A stretch of DNA of 23,655 bases from Acanthamoeba sp. SK_2022b (Eukaryota > Discosea > Longamoebia > Acanthamoebidae). A program made the translations under genes and the position numbers. The notes under the pieces were generated by a model. It worked only from the letters and a program-made list of their open reading frames with translations. It was not told the DNA's origin and ran no database searches. Positions 13,209 through 21,822 of this stretch are shown piece after piece. How positions within the stretch are numbered: position 1 is the stretch's first letter; the number at the start of each line of letters is the position of its first letter. The stretch covers positions 1 through 23,655 of the forward strand of contig JANDJZ010001103.1 in the NCBI GenBank assembly GCA_027943245.1, read 5' to 3'.

Positions 13209-14099
13209 TCAGCGGCCGCGCTCGTCGCGTTCCGCGCGCGCGAGATCGCGCACGAGGCGGTAGGCGGCCCCGCCGACCGCGCCGGCCGCGGCCACCTTGA
13301 CGCCGGTGCCGGCCAGCTTGCGCCCGGTGCGGTAGTCGCGGACGAGCCAGCCGTGGGCCCGGGCGTGCCGGCGCAGGCGGCGGTCGGGGTTGATCGCGCA
13401 CGGGTGCCCGACCAGCGAGAGCATCGGCAGGTCGTTGGCCGAGTCCGAGTACGCCGAGCAGCGCGACAGGTCCAGGCCCTCGGTCGCGGCCAGGCCGCGG
13501 ACCGCCTCGGCCTTGCTCTCGCCGTGCAGCATCTCGCCGACGAGGCGTCCGGTGTAGACCCCGTCGCGCTGCTCGGCGACGGTGCCGAGGGCGCCGGTCA
13601 GGCCGAGGCGCGCCGCGACGACGCGCGCGATCTCCACCGGGGCGGCGGTCACGAGCCAGACCCGCTGGCCCTGGTCGAGGTGCTGCTGGGCCAGGGCGCG
13701 CGTGCCGGGCCAGATGCGGTGGGCCATGTGCTCGTCGAAGACCTCCTCGACGATCGCCTCGAGCTCGGCCACCGGGTGGCCGGCGATGAACGCGAGGGCC
13801 GAGGCGCGCGTCTCGGCCACGTGGTCGGGGTCCTCGGAGCCGGCGACGCGGAACCAGGTCTGCTGCCACGCGGCCCGCAGGATCTGGCGGGTCGTGAACA
13901 GGTCGCGCTCGTGCAGGCCTCGCGCGAGGTGGTAGATCGAGGCGCCCTGCATGACGGTGTTGTCGACGTCGAAGAAGGCGGCGGCGGTCGGGTCGGCGGC
14001 GTCGAGCGCGGCCTCGACCTCGGCGGCGGCCGCGGAGGCCGACCCGGCCAGGACGGACCGGGCTCGCAGGTCCCGCGGTGCGGCTGGTTCACGCCCCAT
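13209..14099 (-). CDS. HAD-IB family hydrolase (SerB1-like phosphatase)
   Basis: This 296-residue haloacid-dehalogenase-type phosphatase has all four motifs: [16 protein letters not shown] (Asp44 nucleophile, Asp46), WLVTAAP (Thr151), GESKAEAV (Lys196) and [11 protein letters not shown] (Asp219, Asp223). These proteins dephosphorylate small metabolites such as phosphoserine or lysophospholipids. The substrate is not determined here. A short Gly/Ala hydrophobic segment near the C-terminus (about 265-280) may touch the membrane. The ATG at 14099 lies seven bases after TACGGT (14112-14107) and so is probably leaderless. Mycobacterial serB1 (Rv0505c) occupies the same neighbourhood. Confidence 0.88.
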   Translation of the reverse strand: MGREPAAPRDLRARSVLAGSASAAAAEVEAALDAADPTAAAFFDVDNTVMQGASIYHLARGLHERDLFTTRQILRAAWQQTWFRVAGSEDPDHVAETRASALAFIAGHPVAELEAIVEEVFDEHMAHRIWPGTRALAQQHLDQGQRVWLVTAAPVEIARVVAARLGLTGALGTVAEQRDGVYTGRLVGEMLHGESKAEAVRGLAATEGLDLSRCSAYSDSANDLPMLSLVGHPCAINPDRRLRRHARAHGWLVRDYRTGRKLAGTGVKVAAAGAVGGAAYRLVRDLARAERDERGR

Positions 14100-14152
14100 G
14101 GCCTCGACCGTACCGGGCGTCCCGGATCAGGGGTCTGTGGAAGACTCGGGAC
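14100..14152. promoter_or_regulatory. Divergent leaderless promoters of the HAD gene and the AMP-binding gene
   Basis: The 53-base gap holds TACGGT (14112-14107, minus), seven bases from the HAD ATG. It also holds AAGACT (14141-14146, plus), six bases from the GTG at 14153. With usual spacers the two -35 positions would overlap, so the promoters could interfere with each other. Confidence 0.5.
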
Positions 14153-15715
14153 GTGCCTGTGAACGTCAGCGAGTACCTGAGGGACGCGTCCCGCGCGTGG
14201 CCCGACGACGTCGCGCTGGTGCACGGCTCCCGGCGCCTCACCTGGGCCCAGCTCGACGCCGCGGTGGACGCCGTCGCCCGCGGCCTCGGCGCGCGTGGCC
14301 TGGTCGCCGGCCAGCGCGTGGCCCTCGCGATGACCAACCGTCCCGAGCTCGTGACCGCCTACCTGGCCGTCCTGCGCGTGGGCATGGTCGCCGTGCCGCT
14401 GCCGCCCCGCGCGGACGCCGGCGAGCTGCGCGAGGCCCTGACCGACTCCGCGGCGTCCCTGGTGCTGGCCGACGAGACGGCGCTCAAGGCGGTGCGCGAC
14501 GCGCGGTCGCGCGACCGCCGGCTGGAGCGCGACTGCGCCCTCGTGGTCGTCGGCGCCCGCGCGCGGCGGGGCGAGACCGGCTGGGACGCCCTGCACGTGC
14601 CCGACGGCCCGGCCCCGGTGGCGCCTCGTGACCCCGAGACGCTGGCCGTGCTGCTCTACACCGCCGGCTCGACCGGGCGTCCGCGCGCCGCCATGCTGCC
14701 GCACCGCGCGCTCGTCGCGAACGTCGAGCAGGTCGGCGCGGTCGCGCCGGCGCTGATGACCCACGACGACGTCTGCCTGGTCGTCCTCCCGCTGTTCCAC
14801 GTCTACGCGCTCAACGCGGTGCTCGGCCAGGCCCTGCGCCAGGGCACGTGCTGCGTGCTGGTCGACTCCTTCGAGCCCGAGCGCACCCTGGCCGACGTCC
14901 GCGAGCACGCCGTGACGCTGCTGCCCGTCGCCCCGCCCGTGGTCGCGGCCTGGGTCGGACGCCCCGGGCTGCGCGAGGCGCTCGCGTCCGTGCGCACCGT
15001 GCTGTGCGGCGCGGCCGTGCTCGACCCGGAGGTGGGCGACGAGTTCGCCCGCGAGAGCGGCCACCGCGTCGAGCTCGGCTACGGGCTCACCGAGGCCGGG
15101 CCGGTGCTCACCACGACGCTCGGCGGCGCCGCCGACGACGCGCCCGGCCCCGGCGTGGTCGGCCCGGCCGTGCCCGGCGTCGAGCTGCGCGTGCTCGACG
15201 TGACCGGGAACGACGCGGGTCCCGACGACCCGGGCGAGATCCGGGTGCGCGGCGACAACCTGTTCACCGGCTACTGGCCCGACGGCTCCGGCGGCCCGGA
15301 CGCCGACGGCTGGTTCCGCACGGGCGACGTGGGGATGCTGGACGTCGACGGCCGGCTCACCGTGCTCGACCGCATGCGCGAGGTGGTCATGGTCTCGGGG
15401 TTCAGCGTCTACCCGGTCGAGGTCGAGGTGGTCGCGGCCGAGGTGCCCGGCGTCGCGCAGGTCGCGGTGGTCGGCGTCCCGGACGCCCGCACGACCGAGG
15501 CCGTCGTCGCGTTCGTCGTGCCGGACGCCGGCGCCGACCGGCGCACGCTGGCCGACCGGGTCGCGACGCACTGCGCCGAGAACCTGGCCCGCTTCAAGCA
15601 CCCGGAGCGTGTCGTCGTGGTCGACGACCTGCCGCAGGGACCCGACGGCACCGTGCTCAAGGGACGCCTCCGCGCGCTCGCCCGGCGCGAGGTGCTCGGG
15701 CTGGAGACGCCGTGA
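14153..15715 (+). CDS. AMP-binding (acyl-CoA synthetase-like) protein with altered core motifs
   Basis: This 520-residue ANL-superfamily protein has the expected order of motifs. The P-loop-like YTAGSTGRPRAAM (169-181) comes first, then the VLPLFHVYALN region, YGLTEAG (310-316), GWFRTGDVG (386-394), SGFSVYPVEVE (415-425) and the C-terminal segment DLPQGPDGTVLKGR (492-505). Two signature lysines are substituted: the P-loop Lys is Arg178, and the A10 lysine position of the G-K-[IV]-L motif is Thr500, with Lys503 three residues later. It is likely an acyl- or aryl-CoA ligase-like enzyme with weakened or altered adenylation. GTG 14153 is chosen because AAGACT ends six bases upstream. The stop overlaps the glutaredoxin-like start (GTGA). 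Confidence 0.8.
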   Translation: MPVNVSEYLRDASRAWPDDVALVHGSRRLTWAQLDAAVDAVARGLGARGLVAGQRVALAMTNRPELVTAYLAVLRVGMVAVPLPPRADAGELREALTDSAASLVLADETALKAVRDARSRDRRLERDCALVVVGARARRGETGWDALHVPDGPAPVAPRDPETLAVLLYTAGSTGRPRAAMLPHRALVANVEQVGAVAPALMTHDDVCLVVLPLFHVYALNAVLGQALRQGTCCVLVDSFEPERTLADVREHAVTLLPVAPPVVAAWVGRPGLREALASVRTVLCGAAVLDPEVGDEFARESGHRVELGYGLTEAGPVLTTTLGGAADDAPGPGVVGPAVPGVELRVLDVTGNDAGPDDPGEIRVRGDNLFTGYWPDGSGGPDADGWFRTGDVGMLDVDGRLTVLDRMREVVMVSGFSVYPVEVEVVAAEVPGVAQVAVVGVPDARTTEAVVAFVVPDAGADRRTLADRVATHCAENLARFKHPERVVVVDDLPQGPDGTVLKGRLRALARREVLGLETP

Positions 15716-15975
15716 GGCGACGACGCGCCCGGACGAGCGGCCCGCGCGTCCTCATGTACGGCAAGCTCGGCTGCCACCTGTGCGAGCTGGCCGAGCAGAC
15801 CATCGCCGAGGTCTGCGCCGAGGCGGGGGAGGGCTACGAGGTGGTCGACGTCACCGGTGATGCTCGCCTCATGGCCGAGCACGGCGAGCACCTCCCGGTG
15901 ACCTTCGTGGACGGCCGTCAGCACGACTTCTGGCGGGTGGACCCCGCCCGCCTGCGGGCCGCCCTCCGTGCCTGA
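15712..15975 (+). CDS. Glutaredoxin-like small thiol protein
   Basis: This 87-residue protein has an Arg-rich start, then VLMYGKLGCHLCELAEQTIA with a CxxC pair (Cys21, Cys24), and HLPVTFVDGRQHDFWRVDPA including the cis-proline of the thioredoxin fold (LPVTF). It resembles the DUF836/glutaredoxin-like proteins found next to hemA in actinobacteria (Rv0508 position). It could act as a cytoplasmic thiol-disulfide protein; its partner is unknown. GTG 15712 overlaps the preceding stop, so it is coupled to the AMP-binding gene. An internal ATG at 15754 would shorten it by 14 residues. Confidence 0.87.
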   Translation: MRRRRARTSGPRVLMYGKLGCHLCELAEQTIAEVCAEAGEGYEVVDVTGDARLMAEHGEHLPVTFVDGRQHDFWRVDPARLRAALRA

Positions 15976-16003
15976 GTAGGGTGATCCGCGGGAACCGCCG
16001 ATT

Positions 16004-16021
16004 TTGTTCCCACGTTCACAA
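16004..16021. promoter_or_regulatory. Rex operator over the rex promoter
   Basis: TTGTTCC-CACG-TTCACAA is an 18-base site with one perfect half (TTCACAA) and one half differing at two positions from the known Rex consensus TTGTGAA-N4-TTCACAA. It fully covers the likely -35 (TTGTTC, 16004-16009), which is followed after 17 bases by TAAACT (16027-16032). This implies NADH/NAD+-responsive autoregulation of rex and the following haem genes. Confidence 0.82.
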
Positions 16022-16026
16022 GCTCC

Positions 16027-16032
16027 TAAACT
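16027..16032 (+). promoter_or_regulatory. -10 element of the rex-hem operon
   Basis: TAAACT lies 17 bases after TTGTTC. The transcript would start near 16039 and carry a leader of about 68 bases to the GTG at 16107. The AGGAG ribosome site is at 16098-16102. Confidence 0.65.
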
Positions 16033-16106
16033 GGGCCTGCAGACCGCCGGTCCGACCCGGACGAACCCCGGGCCGCACCCCCTCGACCGGGCGGAGCAGG
16101 AGCAGC

Positions 16107-16811
16107 GTGACAGTCTTGAGAACCCCTCGCGGAGGTGCGCCCGACCGCGGCGTCCCCGACGCGACGGTCGCTCGGCTCCCGCTGTACCTGCGGGCCCTCA
16201 CCGAGCTCTCCGACCAGGGCGTCGCCACCTGCTCGTCGCAGGACCTCTCCACCGCCGCCGGCGTGAACCCGGCCAAGCTGCGCAAGGACCTGTCGTACCT
16301 GGGCTCCTACGGCACCCGCGGGGTCGGCTACGACGTCGAGTACCTGCGCTACCAGATCGCCCGCGAGATCGGCCAGACCCAGGAGTGGGCCGTCGTGCTC
16401 GTCGGCGTCGGCAACCTCGGCCAGGCGCTCTCGAACTACCAGGGCTTCACGCCCCGCGGCATCCACGTGGCCGCGCTGGTGGACGCCGACCCGGCCCGCG
16501 TCGGCACCACGGTCGCCGGCCTGACGGTCAGCGCCATGTCCGACCTGCCGCAGGTCGTCGCCGAGCGGGGCATCTCGATCGGCATCGTCGCGACCCCGGC
16601 CGAGGCGGCCCAGGAGGTCGCCGACGCGCTGGTCGCCGCGGGCGTCACCAGCATCCTGAACTTCGCGCCGGTCGTGCTCGACGTCCCCGAGGGCGTCGAC
16701 GTGCGCAAGGTCGACCTGTCGATCGAGCTGCAGATCCTGGCGTACCACGAGCAGCGCAAGGCCGGCTCGGCCCTGCCGGCCGTGCCGGACGTGCTGGAGG
16801 TGCACGCATGA
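16107..16811 (+). CDS. rex: Redox-sensing transcriptional repressor Rex
   Basis: This 234-residue protein has an N-terminal winged helix (about 20-85) with TARLPLYLRALTEL-like sequence, SSQDLSTAAGVNPAKLRKDL and SYLGSYGTRGVGYDV. A Rossmann domain follows, with VVLVGVGNLGQALSNY (GxGxxG), and the C-terminal swapped helix carries IELQILAYHEQRK. Rex senses the NADH/NAD+ ratio and represses respiratory and haem genes when NADH is high. The GTG at 16107 is supported by AGGAG four bases upstream. A Rex site covers its own promoter. The stop overlaps a 30-codon ORF that leads into hemA, the same rex-hemA order as in Streptomyces. Confidence 0.96.
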   Translation: MTVLRTPRGGAPDRGVPDATVARLPLYLRALTELSDQGVATCSSQDLSTAAGVNPAKLRKDLSYLGSYGTRGVGYDVEYLRYQIAREIGQTQEWAVVLVGVGNLGQALSNYQGFTPRGIHVAALVDADPARVGTTVAGLTVSAMSDLPQVVAERGISIGIVATPAEAAQEVADALVAAGVTSILNFAPVVLDVPEGVDVRKVDLSIELQILAYHEQRKAGSALPAVPDVLEVHA

Positions 16812-16900
16812 GCGAGCGCAACGAGCGCAACGAGCGGACGACGGGCCCCGTCGTCGGCGGACGTCCCTACCGTTCCCTCTCCCCGGAGGTCTGCCGATGA
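16808..16900 (+). CDS. Thirty-codon ORF bridging rex and hemA
   Basis: The frame MSERNERNERTTGPVVGGRP followed by YRSLSPEVCR starts with an ATG overlapping the rex stop (ATGA). It ends with a TGA overlapping the hemA ATG (ATGA again). It matches no family I recognise, and the opening Glu-Arg-Asn repeat is low complexity. It may be a short peptide whose translation carries ribosomes from rex to hemA, or simply a chance open frame. A GGAGG (16885-16889) inside it serves hemA. Confidence 0.4.
   Translation: MSERNERNERTTGPVVGGRPYRSLSPEVCR
16868..16889 (+). promoter_or_regulatory. Possible internal -10 and ribosome site for hemA
   Basis: TACCGT (16868-16873) could be a secondary -10 giving a leader of about 17 bases. 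GGAGG (16885-16889) is correctly spaced seven bases before the hemA ATG. The ribosome site is convincing; the promoter is speculative. Confidence 0.4.
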
Positions 16901-18204
16901 GCGTCCTGGTCGTCGGGCTGTCCCACAAGACGGCCCCGATCGAGCTGCTGGAGCGTGTCTCGCTGGACACCGACTCCGTCGTCAAGCTGTCGCACCGCGC
17001 CCTGGAGACGCCCTACGTCTCCGAGGCGGCGGTGATCTCCACCTGCAACCGGGTCGAGGTCTACGTGGAGGCCGAGCGCTTCCACGGCGCGGTCGAGGAG
17101 GTGTCGACCCTGCTGGCCGAGCACGCCGGCCTGGACCGCGACGCCTTCGTCCGCCACGCCTACGTGCACTACGACGACGCCGCCGTGGCCCACCTGTTCG
17201 AGGTGGCCGCCGGCCTGGACTCGATGATCATCGGCGAGAGCCAGATCCTGGGCCAGGTCCGCGACGCGCTGCAGCTGGGCCAGGACGAGTCGACCGTCGG
17301 GTCGGCCCTCAACACGCTGTTCCAGCAGGCGCTGCGCATCGGCAAGCGCGGCCACGCCGAGACCGGCATCGACCTGCTCGGGCCCTCGATCGTCACCGCG
17401 TCCCTGGACGCGGCCGGCCACGTCGTGCACGACCCCGAGACCCGGTTCCTGGTCATCGGCGCCGGCACGATGTCGAGCCTGGCGGTCAAGACGCTCATCG
17501 AGACCGGCGTCAGCAACGCGCGGATCATGGTCGCCAACCGCACGTACCAGCGCGCCTACGACCTGGTCGAGACCTACGGCGTCGGCGCCGTGCGCTGGGG
17601 CTCGCTCGACAACGAGCTGCACCACGCGGACGTCGTCATCACCTGCACGGGCGCCAGCGGCCTGGTGCTGGACCGCGCCCGCATCGAGCGCGCCCAGCAC
17701 GACGGACGCCCGATGACGCTCATCGACATGGCGCTGCCCCGCGACGTCGACGCGTCGGTCGCCGAGCTCGACGGCATCACGCTGGTCGACATCGCCCTGC
17801 TCGCCGAGCGCGGCTCGGACACCGCCGCCGCGCAGGACGTGTCGGCCGTGCGCCGCATCGTCGACGCCGAGGTCGAGGCGTTCCTGGCCGCGAAGGCGGC
17901 CGCCCGCGTCACCCCGACCGTGGTCGCGCTGCGCACGATGGCGACCGAGATCGTCAGCGCCGAGATGGAGCGCTTCGCCCGGCGCAGCGACGTCAGCGAC
18001 GAGGTGCTGGCCGAGGTGCGTCACACCGTCAACCGCGTCGCCGACAAGATCCTGCACGCGCCGACCGTCCGGGTGCAGCAGCTCGTCGACGGCGACGGCG
18101 GCCTGACCTACGCCGACGCACTCGCGGACCTGTTCGCGCTGGACCCGGCGGCCATCGCCGCGGTCACGAAGCGCTCGGGCGACAAGGCGGGTGAGGACGC
18201 GTGA
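16897..18204 (+). CDS. hemA: Glutamyl-tRNA reductase
   Basis: This 435-residue enzyme makes the first committed step of C5-pathway tetrapyrrole synthesis, NADPH-dependent reduction of Glu-tRNA to glutamate-1-semialdehyde. The N-terminal catalytic domain has GLSHKTAPIELLERV and AVISTCNRVEVYV with nucleophile Cys50. SMIIGESQILGQVRDA and the NADPH-binding VIGAGTMSSLAVKTL follow. The C-terminal dimerisation domain ends in a short acidic/basic tail. The length is normal. It starts four bases inside the bridging ORF and ends overlapping hemC (GTGA). HemL, needed for the next step, begins at 23235. Confidence 0.97.
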   Translation: MSVLVVGLSHKTAPIELLERVSLDTDSVVKLSHRALETPYVSEAAVISTCNRVEVYVEAERFHGAVEEVSTLLAEHAGLDRDAFVRHAYVHYDDAAVAHLFEVAAGLDSMIIGESQILGQVRDALQLGQDESTVGSALNTLFQQALRIGKRGHAETGIDLLGPSIVTASLDAAGHVVHDPETRFLVIGAGTMSSLAVKTLIETGVSNARIMVANRTYQRAYDLVETYGVGAVRWGSLDNELHHADVVITCTGASGLVLDRARIERAQHDGRPMTLIDMALPRDVDASVAELDGITLVDIALLAERGSDTAAAQDVSAVRRIVDAEVEAFLAAKAAARVTPTVVALRTMATEIVSAEMERFARRSDVSDEVLAEVRHTVNRVADKILHAPTVRVQQLVDGDGGLTYADALADLFALDPAAIAAVTKRSGDKAGEDA

Positions 18205-19121
18205 CCACGCTGCGCATGGGCACCCGGGCCAGCCGGCTCGCGCTCGCCCAGTCCGGCGCCTTCGCCGCCCGGCTGACCGAGGTCACCGGCGTCGACGTCG
18301 AGGTCGTGCCGGTCTCCACCGAGGGCGACCGCACCCGCACGCCGCTCGTCGAGGCCGGCGGCGCGGGCGTGTTCGTCGCCGAGCTGCGCGAGGTCCTGGC
18401 CGCCGGCGAGGTCGACTTCGCCGTGCACTCGCTCAAGGACATCCCGACGTACGCCGACGAGCGCCTGACGCTGGCCGCGATCCCCGAGCGCGAGGACGTC
18501 CGCGACGTCGTCGTGGCCCGCGACGGCCTCACGCTCGGCGAGCTGCCGGCCGGCGCGCGCGTCGGCACCGGCGCCCCGCGCCGCGTCGCCCAGCTGTCCG
18601 CGCTCGGCCTGGGCATCGAGCTCGTCGGCGTGCGCGGCAACGTCGACACCCGCATCGGAAAGGTGACCAGCGGTGAGCTGGACGCCGTCGTCCTGGCCCG
18701 GGCCGGCCTGCTGCGCCTGGGCCGCGAGGACGAGGCCACCGAGGTGCTCGACCCGATCCAGGTGCTCCCGGCCCCCGGCCAGGGAGCCCTCGCGGTGGAG
18801 TGTCGCGTCGACGACACCACCACGGCCGGGCTGCTCGCGCAGCTCGACCACGCCGACACCCGCGCGGCCGTCACCGCCGAGCGCCGCCTGCTGGCGGAGC
18901 TCGAGGCCGGCTGCAGCGCCCCTATGGGCGCACTCGCCGAGGTGGTCTCCGGCGACGACGGCGAGGAGCTGTGGCTCCGGGCCGTCGTCGGGGACCTCAC
19001 CGGAGCCCGATCCATCCGCATGTCCACGACGGGATCGCTCGCCGATGCCGCCGCGGTCGGGGAGCGGCTCGCTGCCGAGCTGCTCGCCGAAGGTGCCGCC
19101 ACGCTCGTGGCCGCCTCCTGA
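18201..19121 (+). CDS. hemC: Porphobilinogen deaminase (hydroxymethylbilane synthase)
   Basis: The 306-residue enzyme joins four porphobilinogens into hydroxymethylbilane. Recognisable parts are the start LRMGTRASRLALAQS, AVHSLKDIPTY with catalytic Asp80, GTGAPRRVAQL, VRGNVDTRIGK, LPAPGQGALAVECR, and AELEAGCSAPMGA with Cys238, which anchors the dipyrromethane cofactor. All key residues are present and the length is normal. The GTG start overlaps the hemA stop, and a 26-base gap follows before the cobA-hemD fusion. Confidence 0.97.
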   Translation: MTTLRMGTRASRLALAQSGAFAARLTEVTGVDVEVVPVSTEGDRTRTPLVEAGGAGVFVAELREVLAAGEVDFAVHSLKDIPTYADERLTLAAIPEREDVRDVVVARDGLTLGELPAGARVGTGAPRRVAQLSALGLGIELVGVRGNVDTRIGKVTSGELDAVVLARAGLLRLGREDEATEVLDPIQVLPAPGQGALAVECRVDDTTTAGLLAQLDHADTRAAVTAERRLLAELEAGCSAPMGALAEVVSGDDGEELWLRAVVGDLTGARSIRMSTTGSLADAAAVGERLAAELLAEGAATLVAAS

Positions 19122-19147
19122 GACCGGCAGACCAGGAAGAGAACACT

Positions 19148-20773
19148 GTGACTAGCACCATCGCCACGCCCGAGCCCGCGGTGCCGACCGCCGCTCCCGC
19201 CTCGCGTCCTGCTCCGCAGGGCCAGGTGAGCTTCGTCGGCGCGGGTCCCGGCGACGCCAGCCTCCTGACGGTCCGTGCCGCGGAGCTGCTCGAGGCCGCC
19301 GAGGTCGTCATCATCGAGTCGCCCGACCAGGCCGCCCTGGTGACGAACGGCGCCGAGGTCGTCGAGGGCGGCACGACCGCCGACGGTGCCCCCATGCCGC
19401 ACGCGGCCCGGGCCAAGCTCGTCGTCAAGCACGCCAAGACCGGCGCGCGCGTCGTCCGGCTGCTCACCGGTGACCCGTTCACCTACGGCACGGGCCCGGA
19501 GGAGGCCGCCGCCTGCGCCAAGGCCGGCATCGCCTTCGAGATCGTCCCCGGCGTCTCGTCGGCCAGCGCCGTCCCGACGTACGCGGGCGTCCCGCTGACG
19601 ACCAAGTCCCAGCGCGGCGTCGCCGTCGTCGACGTCGCGGCCAACACGATCGACTTCAGCGCCCACCAGGGTGCGGACACGCTCGTCCTGCTCGACGCCC
19701 TCGACCGGCTCGGCGAGGTCGCCGCGGCCCTGGTCGAGTCCGGCCGTCCGGCCACCACGCCGGTCGCCGTGACCTGCGTCGGCACCACGACCGAGCAGTC
19801 CACCGTGGTCTCGACCCTGGCCGACGTCGCCACCGACGCCAAGGCCGTCACCGGTCCGGCGGTCGTCGTGGTCGGCGAGGTCGTCGAGATGCGCGAGGTG
19901 CTCTCGTGGTTCGAGACCAAGCCGCTGTACGGCTGGCGCATCCTGGTGCCCCGCACCAAGGAGCAGGCCGCCGGCCTGTCGAGCCGCCTGCGCATGTACG
20001 GCGCGGTCTCCGAGGAGGTCCCGACCATCTCGGTCGAGCCGCCGCGCAACCCGCAGCAGGTCGACAAGGCCATCCGCGGCCTCGTCGAGGGCCGCTACGA
20101 GTGGGTCGCGTTCACCAGCGTCAACGCGGTGAAGGCCGTCCGGGAGAAGTTCGACGAGTACGGCCTGGACGCCCGCTCGTTCTCCGGCCTCAAGATCGCC
20201 GCGGTCGGCGACAAGACCGCCGAGGCCATCGCCGAGTGGGGCATCCGCCCCGACCTCGTGCCGTCCGGCGAGCAGTCGGCCGCCGGCCTGCTCGAGGACT
20301 GGCCGCCGTACGACGAGATGCTCGACCCGATCAACCGGGTCTTCCTGCCGCGCGCCGACATCGCGACCGAGACCCTCGTCGCGGGCCTGATCGAGCTCGG
20401 CTGGGAGGTCGACGACGTCACCGCGTACCGCACGGTCCGCGCCACGCCGCCGCCCGCGCCCACCCGTGAGGCGATCAAGACGGGCAAGTTCGACGCGGTG
20501 ATGTTCACGTCGTCCTCGACCGTCCGCAACCTCGTCGGCATCGCGGGCAAGCCGCACACGTCCACGATCATCGCCTGCATCGGCCCGGCCACGGCGAAGA
20601 CCGCCGAGGAGCACGGCCTGCGGGTGGACGTCGTCGCCGAGACGCCGTCGGTCGAGGTGCTGGCCGACGCGCTCGCCGCGTTCGGGGCCGAGCGCCGCGA
20701 GGCGCAGGTCGCCGCGGGCGAGCCGGTCACCAAGCCGTCGTACCGCCGTCCGTCCTCGCGCCGGAAGTCCTGA
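19148..20773 (+). CDS. hemD: Bifunctional uroporphyrinogen-III C-methyltransferase / uroporphyrinogen-III synthase
   Basis: This 541-residue fusion has an N-terminal SUMT (CobA) domain, about 25-258, with [37 protein letters not shown] and [22 protein letters not shown]-terminal HemD domain, about 260-520, contains [32 protein letters not shown] and [15 protein letters not shown]. HemD closes hydroxymethylbilane to uroporphyrinogen III, and SUMT methylates it toward precorrin-2 for sirohaem or cobalamin. Such fusions are usual in actinobacteria. The short Pro/Ala-rich N-terminus and the basic tail ([10 protein letters not shown]) lie outside both domains. The GTG at 19148 is preceded by GGAAGAG. 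The stop is two bases before the hemB start. Confidence 0.95.
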   Translation: MTSTIATPEPAVPTAAPASRPAPQGQVSFVGAGPGDASLLTVRAAELLEAAEVVIIESPDQAALVTNGAEVVEGGTTADGAPMPHAARAKLVVKHAKTGARVVRLLTGDPFTYGTGPEEAAACAKAGIAFEIVPGVSSASAVPTYAGVPLTTKSQRGVAVVDVAANTIDFSAHQGADTLVLLDALDRLGEVAAALVESGRPATTPVAVTCVGTTTEQSTVVSTLADVATDAKAVTGPAVVVVGEVVEMREVLSWFETKPLYGWRILVPRTKEQAAGLSSRLRMYGAVSEEVPTISVEPPRNPQQVDKAIRGLVEGRYEWVAFTSVNAVKAVREKFDEYGLDARSFSGLKIAAVGDKTAEAIAEWGIRPDLVPSGEQSAAGLLEDWPPYDEMLDPINRVFLPRADIATETLVAGLIELGWEVDDVTAYRTVRATPPPAPTREAIKTGKFDAVMFTSSSTVRNLVGIAGKPHTSTIIACIGPATAKTAEEHGLRVDVVAETPSVEVLADALAAFGAERREAQVAAGEPVTKPSYRRPSSRRKS

Positions 20774-20775
20774 CC

Positions 20776-21759
20776 GTGACCGGCTGGGAGCCGCCCGTCG
20801 TCCGTCCGCGTCGCCTGCGCCAGTCGCCGGCGATGCGGCGGCTGGTGCGCGAGACCTACCTCGAGCCGTCGCAGCTTCTGCTGCCGATGTTCGTGGCCGA
20901 GGGGCTGTCCGAGCCGCGTCCGATCGCGAGCATGCCCGGCGTCGTGCAGCACACGCGCGAGTCGGCCAAGCGCGCGTACGCGGAGGCGGCCGAGCTGGGC
21001 ATCGGCGGCGTCATGCTGTTCGGCGTCCCCGAGCACAAGGACGCCGAGGGGTCGGGCGCGCTCGACCCGCAGGGCATCCTCAACGTCGCCCTCGCCGACG
21101 CGCGCGCCGAGGTCGGTGACGACCTGCTGGTCATGGCCGACCTGTGCCTGGACGAGTTCACCGACCACGGCCACTGCGGCGTGCTGGACGCGCAGGGGCG
21201 GGTCGACAACGACGCCACCGTCGAGATCTACGCCCGCATGGGCGTGGCGCAGGCCGAGGCCGGCGCCCACGTCGTCGGCCCCAGCGGCATGATGGACGGC
21301 CAGGTCGCCGCCATCCGGGCCGCGCTCGACGAGGCCGGCCACGACGACACGGTGATCATGGCCTACTCGGCGAAGTACGCCTCGGCGTTCTACGGCCCGT
21401 TCCGCGAGGCCGTCGACTCCTCGCTCACCGGCGATCGCAAGACCTACCAGCAGGACCCCGCGAACGCCCGCGAGGCCGTGCGCGAGACGCTGCTGGACGT
21501 CGAGGAGGGCGCCGACCTGGTCATGGTCAAGCCGGCGCTGTCCTACCTGGACCTCATCGCCGACGTGCGCGCCGCGGTCGACCTGCCGGTCGCCGCGTAC
21601 AACGTCTCGGGCGAGATGGCGATGGTCGAGGCCGCCGCGCAGAACGGCTGGATCGACCGCGAGCGGACCATCGACGAGGTGCTGCTGTCGATGCGCCGGG
21701 CCGGTGCGGACGTCATCCTGACCTACTGGGCCACCGAGGTCGCCCGCCGCCTGCGCTGA
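20776..21759 (+). CDS. hemB: Delta-aminolevulinic acid dehydratase (porphobilinogen synthase)
   Basis: This 327-residue enzyme condenses two 5-aminolevulinates to porphobilinogen. The Schiff-base lysines are Lys200 ([18 protein letters not shown]) and Lys252 ([14 protein letters not shown]). The metal-site segment reads [15 protein letters not shown], so Cys124 and Cys134 are kept but the middle position is Asp126. This is between the three-cysteine zinc type and the cysteine-free magnesium type. The length is normal. GTG 20776 lies two bases after the hemD stop, so it is the last gene of the tightly packed operon. A strong hairpin follows. Confidence 0.97.
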   Translation: MTGWEPPVVRPRRLRQSPAMRRLVRETYLEPSQLLLPMFVAEGLSEPRPIASMPGVVQHTRESAKRAYAEAAELGIGGVMLFGVPEHKDAEGSGALDPQGILNVALADARAEVGDDLLVMADLCLDEFTDHGHCGVLDAQGRVDNDATVEIYARMGVAQAEAGAHVVGPSGMMDGQVAAIRAALDEAGHDDTVIMAYSAKYASAFYGPFREAVDSSLTGDRKTYQQDPANAREAVRETLLDVEEGADLVMVKPALSYLDLIADVRAAVDLPVAAYNVSGEMAMVEAAAQNGWIDRERTIDEVLLSMRRAGADVILTYWATEVARRLR

Positions 21760-21771
21760 CCCGGACGGCAC

Positions 21772-21817
21772 GCACGACGACGGGGCGCCCCCATCCGGAG
21801 GCGCCCCGTCGTCGTGC
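21772..21817. terminator. Hairpin terminator between hemB and the lytic transglycosylase gene
   Basis: A perfect 18-bp inverted repeat (left arm 21772-21789 beginning GCACGACGACGGGG, right arm 21800-21817) encloses a 10-base loop. It lies in the 63 bases between two convergent genes and can act in both directions. There is no T-run on either side, as is common in actinobacteria. Confidence 0.85.
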
Positions 21818-21822
21818 TCGCG

